Shown: piece after piece, positions 50,292 through 60,200 of the stretch
Layout of the letters: the number at the start of each line of letters is the position of its first letter
Position numbering within the stretch: the stretch's first letter is position 1
Assembly (NCBI GenBank): GCA_905250115.1
Contig: CAJNOI010000003.1
Coordinates: 865,406 to 929,405 of the forward strand
Direction of reading: 5' to 3'
DNA: 64,000 nucleotides
Source: Adineta steineri
Taxonomy: Eukaryota > Rotifera > Eurotatoria > Adinetida > Adinetidae
Position numbers and translations under genes: made by a program
The notes under the pieces: model-generated
The model's input: only the letters and a program-made list of their open reading frames with translations
What the model was told of the DNA's origin: nothing
Databases searched by the model: none

Positions 50292-53276
50292 TTGAATATA
50301 CATGTCAAATTGATGATGAACAAGATATTAAAACCATTGATTCACTTTATGTCGAAGATAATCCAATATGGAAAAATTGAAATAATATTTAGAATATTTT
50401 TCTAGAATCACAATGGCGTTTTGAAACAAAACTACCTGCAACAATAGAAGCTGATGAAAATGATAAAATTGAACTTGAATATAGTGTTTAAGATGAAGAA
50501 AATCTCCAATGGGTGAGGGTGGTTCGAATATTGAAAGATATATTGTTAAAAACCAAGATCTTGGACGTGATACTTGTGCACCAGCTGGTGAAGTTAATAT
50601 TGATAGTACATCATTACGTGTAACAAAATTAGCACCAGGAAAAAAATATTTATTTCGTGTACGTGCTGTTAATAAAGAAGGTGAAGGTGAACCATTAAAA
50701 ACAACTACTACAACATTAGCGAAAATCCATACGATGAACCAAGTTCATCTAGTCAAACAGAGATATCTGATTGCGATAAAGATCGTGTTGATCTTGAATG
50801 GCAAGCACCGGTAATTAAAATGAGAAAAATAATTCAAATTAATATTATTGCTCTTTTTGTTTCATAGGATAAAGATGGTGGTGCATCCGTTGAAAAATAT
50901 ATTATTGAACATCAAGAAAAAGGATGTGATCAATGAGTTAGCGTCTCACCATATATGTCAGTTGATAATAATGCTACAATAACTGATTTACTCGAAAATA
51001 GTGAAGTTGCATTTTGTGTTAAAGCAGTTAATAAAGCTGGTGAAAGTGAACCAAGTTCAACGACTGGTTGAGTTAAAATAGCTGAATATCCAAGTAATAT
51101 AAATTTTTTTTTAAATTAAAATATTTACATGATATATTTAGACGGACGAGCACCAACATTTGTTAAAAAATCAAGAGATACAAGTGCACCTCTTAATGAT
51201 GAAGCGATATTTACAATTTGATTTGAATGTAATTCAGTACCTGAAGTTAAATGGTGTCGTAATGGTTTAGAATTATCACCATCTGGTCGTTGTCGTATTG
51301 CTACAAAACTAAATGAATTAAAATCTACCTTAATATTCAATGAAGCTTGGGATAGTGGTAATAATTCAAAGATTTCATGTTAAAAGTATGTTTTGACAGA
51401 ATTTGAATGCATTGCTATTTAATTTTGTCTCTTGCCTTTTTTTAGTGCCAGCTAAACTTACACGTGAACCAGAAGAACAACGTATTCCTTTGGGTGAAAC
51501 ATTAAAAGTTAAAATTCCTATTAGTGGTAAAGATCCATTTACATTTCAAGTTAAAAAAGGATAATCACCCATTAGCTGATGATGATCGTGTACGTATTCA
51601 AGAATTTGATGATTTTATTGTTGTTACAATACCTGGTTTTTATTCTATTAAATTTGTTTTTTTTCTTCTCTAAATTTTTTATTTAATCTTATTCAGATAC
51701 TGAACGAGAAGATGCTGGTAAATATGCAATTAATGTTGCAAATGATTCAGGATCATGTAATGTTCCTTTGAAAGTTAAAATCATTGGTATGATTAAAAAC
51801 TATCATACAACTTCAGATTAAAGTTTTTTTTTACTATAACACCACCACTTCCTCCAACTGGTCCACTTGAAATATCAAATGTATCGAAAGATCGTGCAAC
51901 ACTATCATGGAAACCACCAAAAGATGATGGTGGTAGTAAAGTAACTGATTATGTTATTGAACGACGTGATACATCAAAAGGAGCCGATGCTTGAATACCA
52001 GTTACACAAGCATGTAAATAAACAACATTTACTGTTCCATCATTACTTGATGGGCATGAATATGATTTTCGTGTTGTGGTTATTAATGAAAATGGTACTA
52101 GTGAACCATTACGTTCAGTAGCACCAAATACTGCTAAGCTTCTATTTAGTGTGTTAAATATGATTAGTTTTATTTTTTCTAAAAATTTTTGTTTCTTAAT
52201 TTTAAATAGAACCACCTGGTTCACTAGGACAACCAGATATCACTGGAATGACAAATAATACTGTAACACTTAATTGGGAAAAAGTAACTTCTGATGATGG
52301 TGGTCCTATAACTGGTTATTGGATTGAAAAACGTGAAGAAAATACTGACAAAGGGATATCAGTAAATAAATCACCATGTCAATCAGCACATTTTACAGTA
52401 CCATCATTAGTAGAAGATCATATTTATGAATTTCGTGTTACAGCAGAAAATGAAGCTGACAAAGAAACACCATCTGATGCAACTAAACCAACTAAAGTAT
52501 ATAGAAATGAAGCTTTTCAATATTTCTAAATAAGATTTTTATTTTATTAGGTTAAAGATCCAAATGCATCTACACCACCAGAATTTGTTAAAAAATTAAA
52601 AGATGCTGAAGGTAATGAAGGTAAAACAATTACATTGGAATGTGAAGTTATTGGAACACCTAAACCTGATGTTGAATGATTTGTTTCTGTTTTTTTTCGT
52701 TAATTAGTTATATCAAACTATTTCTTTATAATAAATAATTAAGTTCAAAGGTACAAAAGAAATTTCTCAGGGTGCTAAACACACTATAACACGTGATGGT
52801 GATAAATGTGTTTTGGTTATTAATAATGCTACACCAGATGATGTTGATGAATATAGTATTAAAGTACGTAATAGATGTGGTTTAAGAATGTACCGTTGTA
52901 ATGTTAATGTTCGATGTAAGTTTTAGTCTATAAATAAAAATAAATTTTTTAGTATATATACATATATATTTTTCTAGCACCACGAAGATTTCGTTTACCA
53001 CCAAAATATCAAGATGTTCTTAATTATGATAAAGGTGAACCAATTGTTATAAAAATTCCTTATACTGATAATCCATTACCTAATGTAATGTTATCAAAAG
53101 ATGGAAATGATATAATGAGAGATAAAAATGGTTCAATTGATGTTAGTAATCGAGCTATTACATTAACTATTCGAAATGGAGATAAGAATACAACTGGTTG
53201 TCAACCAGAACGAGCTACACTTAAACATGGAGGTGTCTATGATTATTATGATACTGTTGAAGAGATTGGACAATAA
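50292..53276 (+). pseudogene. Decayed twitchin/titin-like fragment (Ig and FN3 domains)
   Basis: A muscle giant-protein fragment with its introns still in place, so an unprocessed copy. Domain order: Ig piece (YTCQIDDEQDIKTIDSLYVE), a truncated Ig (FETKLPATIEADENDKIELE) abruptly joined to FN3 (GEGGSNIERYIVKNQD), FN3 (DGGASVEKYIIEHQEKG), Ig (PEVKWCRNGLELSPSGRCRI), an Ig-like segment with a one-base insertion near 51560, FN3 (DDGGSKVTDYVIERRD), FN3 (DDGGPITGYWIEKREENTDK), then Ig (KGTKEISQGAKHTITRDGDK). In-frame stops occur at 50934–50936, 51069–51071, 51992–51994 and 52677–52679 and elsewhere, and a one-base deletion lies near 50722. Conserved residues outside the breaks are well kept, so inactivation is probably not ancient. 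No start or kinase domain is present. Confidence 0.85.
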
Positions 53277-53280
53277 ATAA

Positions 53281-53344
53281 GGGTGGATGGATGGGTATGA
53301 ATGTAAATGTATAAATAAGAATAAGTCATTCTCATCCAAACCCA
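53281..53344. repeat. Fold-back element after the twitchin fragment
   Basis: GGGTGGATGGGTATGAATG (53281–53299) faces CATTCTCATCCAAACCCATC (from 53323). Same design as the family, with GGATGGG in place of GTGTGGG. Confidence 0.68.
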
Positions 53345-54219
53345 TCCTAATTATTATGAATTAAATAATATTAATCAGCTTTTGAGAATCAATTAATATT
53401 ACTTGATTAATGACAAATAATTAATAATGCTTGTCACGGTCTGAGGGAGAAGGTCGGAGGATGGGTAGGATTTCTGCCCTTAAACATGTCAACGCTCCTT
53501 TTGATGCGTGTTTCAGAAAAACTTTTTATCATTATACAACATTATGTGTATAAAATTAAGTAGGATTATTCTAGATTTTTTTCTGAACGTTACGATTTAC
53601 AAGGAAATTCATTTTTGCAAAGATATATTGAGTACAAAACTAAATTGAAGTAATTCGAATCCAAAATAGAATCGAATTTCGATGAACAAACATTTGGTCT
53701 TCCTATAACTTTTGATGATATAGTTATATTTAAGCTTTCTATTCAATTTATTTGTTTATATTTCAGATAAAATACGATTACCGATTTTTTAATCGTTCTG
53801 GTGATCATTATCTGGTGAATATATTATTTTCGTAAGTATAAATATTAAGATAACTGAGAGAATAGAAAAAGAATAACAAAAGAAAAAAATTATTGAAAAG
53901 AACCGTTCTTTTTGATTCTCCCATCTCATTTAAGATATTTTGTCACTTGAAAGTCACTATCTTTAAAATATTTAAGTTGTAGGTCTGTGATGTGATTTAA
54001 GAGACGATAGGTATTCACAGTCCACCCACACCCACATTGTAGACCAAGAATTCATAGGATTTTGAAACGTAACATTCACCAGAAATCCTTTAATCCGAGT
54101 TTTTTGTTTGAAACACGTGAAAAAGAATGTCTGCAAGGTGATTACTAGCAATGATTTTTAGTTGAAAATAAGACTATTGCATATTATTAAATTCGTTTTA
54201 TCTCATTAGCGGCACAAAC
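53345..54219. other. Intergenic region 5' of the thiol-dioxygenase-like gene
   Basis: AT-rich with one GC-richer patch (53430–53510, CTTGTCACGGTCTGAGGGAG onwards) of unknown nature. A fold-back lies at 53982–54045. A TTTTATCTCATTAG acceptor-like sequence just before the ATG at 54220 suggests a 5' UTR intron that would include the fold-back. Confidence 0.5.
53982..54045. repeat. TGTGGG-like fold-back upstream of the gene at 54220
   Basis: GGTCTGTGATGTG (53982–53994) faces CCACCCACACCCACATTGTA, then GACC (54022–54045). The outer GGTCT/AGACC pair closes the hairpin. Arms are imperfect. Confidence 0.6.
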
Positions 54220-56655
54220 ATGAAGATTCACGTCATAACGTACACCGGACTCGGTCAAGAATATGATATTGAAGTCGAGCCTTCCGTCATGATTCAAGAA
54301 CTGAAGAAATCTGCGAATGAAAAAGCTGGTTATTCTGATCCAGAAATGCTGTGGCTTGTCTTTGATAAAGAAATACTGTACGATGAAGCTACATTAGAAG
54401 ATTACGACATACAAGCAGATTCGACACTGGAATTACTCGATCGTACAGAACGTTACCGCAATCTTAATGGTTTAATTGGGTTAAAATTCGTCGATGTCAG
54501 TGATAACCAAGCTTTGAAACGAATCGGATGGTCTACAACAGCTCCACGATGGCGACGAGCTAGACATGGTCTATGTCTTGAAGGTTTATGTACAAACAAT
54601 ACGTGCGAAGCTTATAATTCTACAGTTATTATGCCCGTTGGTTATAAGAAAGTCGATATGTTGGACGATTCACTTGATAAAATAACCAAATGTCCCGTAT
54701 GTAAAGAACATGTCACTCCAATAACATGTGGTTTCAATAATTGTTGGTGGAAATACGACGGGGTGCAAAGTTGCAGAAATGGTCCGTCAAAGCAATGTCC
54801 AGGTGATTGGAGACAAGCTGATGATGCATATTATCGTTTTAATGAATATCAAGATGAAACAATTACATGGAAAAAATTAACATTGCAAGCGGCTAAAGCA
54901 GGACCAGCTGAAATATTGGACAAAACATCGGAGAATTCATCGAAAACTGCATTGGATATTGTACCGACGAATGTACAAACAATGCAAACAGTCTTTCGAC
55001 CACCAGCAGGTCAGTCTGAATATTCTTATCTCAGTTAAAGAGCAATAACCATATGTGTCATTATTATCATGTCGCTTTAGCTTATCGTTCGTTGAGGCCA
55101 ACTAATGCTCGGATTAACTTTTTCTATATTCGTCAGTCGTGTGATACGTGGAACGAGTGTTGTTCGCTGCGTTCACATCATTCTCACCTTGGACGTCTTC
55201 TTCGAGAGTAATGTGTATGTAGGCGTGGATGTGAGTGTGATTGATTGTTCTTTGAATACCCACACTCACTTACAACTACAACCACATTCACGCTCTCAAA
55301 ATGATTTTTTTACTTATATGAAAGATATTATCTTATTGTTTTTGCTTCTAGTCGATATTGCAGCTATACCACCAAAAAATGATCGTTATCCGGCCGCAAA
55401 TGATGAAGCTGATGTCGAGCAGTTTGCGCAACCAGACAAGCATTGGTGTCCGTGGAAATCAGGTAGTTGTTCGAATACTTTTAAAATTAAAGGTCAAGGT
55501 ACTGTGGAAATTATGCAACGGAGATCAGTGCCTTTCGAACTACAATTATCGAATAAAAAAGATGCTTATGACCGAAGTGCCTATTCAATCACACTTTCAG
55601 TGAATCAAAATGAAGTTAAATTAAGTACAAGCACTGGCCAGTCATGTACTTCAACTAACACCATTTATACACTTCAACCTGAAGGTGAATATTGGCATAG
55701 ATATTGGATTAGTCTATTTTCAACTGCTCGCAATGTTAAATATGGCATTGGAGAAGTTCGTCCATCCTTTTCTGTTTTCAATATTGAACTTCCAGAAAAT
55801 GAATTACAATTGATCAAAGAAATCTATTATTTGCATTTTAAAGTGAATAACAATGATCAAATGCTGACGGAATTAAATAATCTAAAAGAAGACTTTCGTA
55901 TTTTCATTGGAGGATGTCCTGTTTTACATGAACTGGCATTATTTATTATCCCGCAAGAAAAATATACTCTTGAACATACAACTTGTCATACTGCTATTTC
56001 AGAATTGAAATTAGAAAGACCACTTCGTGATTTATATTATAGTGTTATCAATTTCAAATTAAACACAGATGATTTTCCAGATTTAACGGATGTCATTGCA
56101 CGTAGCATAAAAAATCGGAAAGGTTGGTGTTACAAGAAATTAAAGGAGAAAGCAGAGCGTTTTGGCCAACCAAATCCAAAGGCAACTTATTTACGTCTTA
56201 CTGTAGGTGAACAAAAAGGAGACGCACCAGGCCACAATTATGTCGTCGAAGTTTGGCCTCCTGGGCATAATAGTCCGATTCACAATCATAGTAATGCATA
56301 TGCTATTATTCGAGTACTTTCCGGTGAAATTTTGGTGAGACTCTATCCAGCATTAACATTAAATGTAAATCAATATAAACCTATTGAACAAATTTGTCAC
56401 GAAGGAAGAGTGACATGGCTGTCACCAAATCTAAATCAAACACATCAATTGAAGCATGTTGATTTGTATGGCAAACCTTGTATTACTATTCAATGCTATA
56501 TGTATGGAAGAGATGATCGAGTACACTATGAATATTTTGATTATCTATCCAATGATGAACACTCCATTGGTCATTTTGATCCAAAATCTGATATGGATTT
56601 TTATGAATTTAAAGAGCAAATGCGACAAGAAAAACAAAATATATTTCAAAACTAA
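54220..56655 (+). CDS. Ubiquitin-like + Cys-rich + sandwich + thiol-dioxygenase-like cupin protein
   Basis: Exons 54220–55009 and 55352–56655 join in phase 1 to 698 codons (697 aa). Residues 1–78 form a ubiquitin-like domain (MKIHVITYTGLGQEYDIEVE to STLELLDRTE). Residues about 80–240 form a Cys/Trp-rich, probably zinc-binding module (RARHGLCLEGLCTNNTCEAY, CPVCKEHVTPITCGFNNCWW). Exon 2 opens with a Pro-rich linker, then a beta-rich module (KIKGQGTVEIMQRRSVPFEL; WISLFSTARNVKYGIGEVRP), then a cysteine-dioxygenase-like cupin. Metal ligands are recognisable as GHNSPIHNHSNAYAII (two His) and THQLKHVDLYGKP (third His). The Cys of the mammalian Cys–Tyr cofactor is Ala here, as in bacterial-type thiol dioxygenases, so the substrate may differ from cysteine. 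The upstream open frame through 55105–55351 is intron read-through. Combination and origin are unusual; function unknown. Confidence 0.82.
55217..55297. repeat. TGTGGG-like fold-back in the module-joining intron
   Basis: GCGTGGATGTGAGTGTG (55223–55239) faces CACACTCAC (55261–55269) and CCACATTCACGC (55282–55293). It lies within the phase-1 intron 55010–55351 between the Cys-rich and cupin parts. Confidence 0.7.
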
Positions 56656-57298
56656 CTATAATATAAACTATGACTCAACAGTTTTAATGAACATTTAATC
56701 TTGTAACCTGCATTTTTTTATTAAATTCCGTTCTATATTATAAGATTTTTACTTGTATCATGCAAAAGCACTAAAAGTTTTAAAGTCGTCTTCTAATACG
56801 AGGGAAAGTTTATTTGAAATTAAAGTTTTTTTTTCTTGATACCAACCTTCTAGTTAAATTTTAGACAACAGAAATACAGTGAACATCGCTAATCATCTTT
56901 TCTCAAAATGAATGGATGACATCGATGGTTGCACTCTCACGAATTTATGGTGGGTATGTTTGAGTATTGATATGGACATCAACGTGGGTAGGTGTGACTG
57001 GGTTGTGAGTTTCAGCGTGGGTAGGTGGGTGTAGAATGGATGTGGGTATTGCTTCTACACTGAAGCCATAGCCACACCCACCCACTTCTAAATCCCCATC
57101 GAGTTGGAGCTCTAATGCTTTTCTTTTCATATAAGACTTAAACTAAATAATTATAATAGAAGAAAATAGTGAATATAAATATATGGATGAACAATCTGTC
57201 GGATGGATGTGGTCAAGTAAAAGATGAATTCACACCCACATCCATGCTCACCCACCCTGAAATATCTCACCTATATTTTCAGATTATCATTATTCTTA
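56656..57298. other. Spacer with two fold-backs before the caspase-like gene
   Basis: About 640 bases. Fold-back one, 56948–57088: several GTGGGTAGGTGTG-like units, with GCGTGGGTAGGTGGGTGTAG at 57015 facing CTACAC and GCCACACCCACCCACTTC. Fold-back two, 57197–57260: TGTCGGATGGATGTGG facing CACACCCACATCCATGCTCA then CCCACCCTGA. A TATATTTTCAG acceptor-like sequence ends 16 bases before the ATG, so the second fold-back may be in a 5' UTR intron. Confidence 0.6.
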
Positions 57299-60200
57299 AT
57301 GGCTACCTCAGTAATATCTGGCCCACAACGTAAATTAGCACTTGTAATTGGTATTAGTAATTATGTCTATGGAAGCAATTTACCTAATGCAATAAATGAT
57401 GCAAAAGCAATATCATCTGCATTGAAAAGTATTGGATTTATTCTTTATGAAAATGGTCCAAAATTAAATGCAACATGCAACGAAATACGTCATGCTTTGA
57501 TTGATTTTATAGGTTCAATAAAAAAAGGAGATATGGTTTTATTTTACTATGCTGGACATGGAATACAATGGAAGGTATAAAGATTAAAGAGAATATTTCG
57601 AGATATAGTAGTTTTTTCTTTTAACATAAATTAGGATAAAAACTATTTAATTCCATCCGATAATTATAAAGAAGAGACCAAAGATAATATTGTAGAGAAA
57701 GTTAAACTTAGTGGCTCTGACTTACAAATACATGCGATTAATGCACAAGAGGTTCATAATAATATATATGATCGACATCCATTTGTTACAATGTTGTTCT
57801 TGGATTGTTGTCGAACATATGATTTACCTGATCAACAATCACAACAAAATGGTAGAGGCGAACCAATAAATCATTCACAAGGTCTTAAACCGATGTCAGC
57901 GAAAGCTGGATCATTAATTGTATTTGCTTGTGCACCTGGAACTGTAGCAGATGATGGAAAAGCAGGAGAAACAAATGGTTTATTTACAAAACATCTTCTC
58001 GAACACATTAAAACTCCTAATAAAGATGTTCAAAAAATATTAGCTAATGTTACTAAAGGAGTTATACAAGAATCAAAATCAAAACAACTTCCACATGTTA
58101 CTTCGATTTTAACAGAAACAGATATTTTTTTATACGATCACATTTCAGGTAAATAACAAACTTTTAAAGAGAATTAAAACGCGGAAAGGACTATATTGCT
58201 TTATTGGTACTGCATAGAGTAAAGACTGATTTATACTAGAAAAATATCTGTATAATTATGGTTCAATGTAGAAATATTCAACTTTCGAGAAGATTGACAA
58301 ATCGTTTATTTGAATAAATCTATAGTGACAAGTGATCATTTGTGATTATCTTATAATAATCACGGACAATAGATATTGATGAAATAACCGTCAATTATAT
58401 AATATAAAAATCATTGAAAGGAGTTCTTATTCACAACGATTTTGCAGAACGATGAGATTTGGAAAACTGAAGTACAGTATAACTCATAAATAAGGGAACA
58501 TTGAGTTCTTTTCAAGTTCTTTTTAACAGATTAATAGGTTGATCGTACATTTGAGATATGTATATATTATGAAAGTTCGAAGAGAAACAGTCTATGATCA
58601 ACACAGGTCAAAATATCTTGTTAACGGTGATAAACAAAGTTTAGATTTTTCGAAAAACGAATTAAGCCGAGATCAAATAGGATCGAACCGATACTGATGT
58701 CAGGTTGGAAACTTATGAGTCGAACTGTAGTTATCTCTTCTTATTAAAAGTGTGTTCTAGACATCTTCGAGTACTATATTGTATTTTACGGATGTTGAGC
58801 ACTTAGTTATAAAATAGTTTCAAGAGTTTAATCTACTAGTTTATTACATGAGCCGTTCAAAAAATATCGAGACTGATGTTATTTAAAAACAATAAGTAGC
58901 ACTGCACTTTTTTATATTATTGTCTATTTGTAGTTCGTTCAGTTCTCTCTATTTATTGACATCATAAATTTTATTGGATAAAACAGATATATGGAAATAC
59001 ATAAATACATTTAAGACTGATCTTTATATATTAATAAAGATAAAAACCTCAGGAAAGTTTTAAGTTTCGAAAGGCTATTTGCCATACAATATTCTTGAAA
59101 ATATGGTGATAGTTTACAGCGGTAATGCACTATCACATACAACGATATTTTAATGAGCTCATCATTTCAAAGGCGAATAACTAATTATCAATTGTAGTTT
59201 CGCATATGGTCGATACATCATTCACATTATGTTAGAGAATGTCACATTTCCATGAGGTGACTTTAGACAAATATAAGAGCGTGAGTGTCAAAAGATATAA
59301 CTATCCACATCTACACCTTCGTTCATACTGTGTAATTTACCCCATTCATTTGAAGTGAACGAGAATAAGCAAAAAAAGAGAAGCTTAATGAAAATTAGGC
59401 ACACATCAAAGTATATATATGTCGCGTCAAAGTTCATTTCAGAAATGTAACTATAATATTTGCTTATTGTACTCTTGATATATGTGTTTTCCATTCTTTC
59501 TGCTTTACTGGTTTCTTCTTTAACATGGCACATATGCTTGGATTTTTCCTTAATTTTTCTATACATCGTCTTATCATATGTAATACATACTACGTATTCG
59601 TCTTTTGGAATTTATCCCAACCGCTGTATCTTAATAACTCGGTGGATATTTTCCAAAGATGTGTGATCTGGTTTTGTATATTAGTCTGCGATTGCATTTA
59701 TATAAAATATATATTTTGTGTTCACTTACGATTCATTACCAATATACGATCAATATCATGACTGCATCAATATCATCATCCTTGATAATAAATACAAATG
59801 ATAATCGTCAGTGGAAAACGCAATTCAACACAAAAGTTATGAAGCTCAAGAACGATTCGCCGAACAATAGACTTCACATAGGATCGTTATCAATAAACTG
59901 TCGAGATAACTACGAGTGCGAAACCAAAGCGATTTCCTGAACGAAGCGAACATGAAGTATCATCACTAAAAAAGACATAAGTGAAGCGTACGATATGCAA
60001 ATATTATAATTTCACTCCTCAGAAAAAAACTTCCATGATCTGTCTTCTCGAAGTTACTACTTCATCAAACTGGGTAATTTTGATACAACATATATATATA
60101 TATATATATATATTGGGAGAATTGATGGGAAACAAGAAAACTTGATCGTATACAGCCGACTCAAGTAGCCTGATAATATGCGAATGATTAACGAGCCAAA

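Noticed and set aside
50509-53276. Alternative genetic code (TGA read as Trp) to explain the twitchin stops
   Set aside because: Genes in the same window end in TGA (SGPL1) and use TGG for Trp; the fragment also has TAA stops, frameshifts and Trp replaced by Cys and Gly.
55105-55351. N-terminal extension of the cupin exon as an independent start
   Set aside because: It reads through intron sequence that includes a fold-back. A clean TTTTTGCTTCTAG acceptor at 55351 joins in frame to the ubiquitin-like exon.
58650-58735. tRNA-like sequence on the minus strand with a GGTTCGATCC B-box
   Set aside because: The acceptor stem pairs at 6 of 7 positions, but the T-stem and anticodon stem do not fold. 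I treat it as a chance match or an old tRNA-derived relic.
60089-60113. (AT)n tract as a regulatory element
   Set aside because: Simple microsatellite; nothing ties it to a gene.
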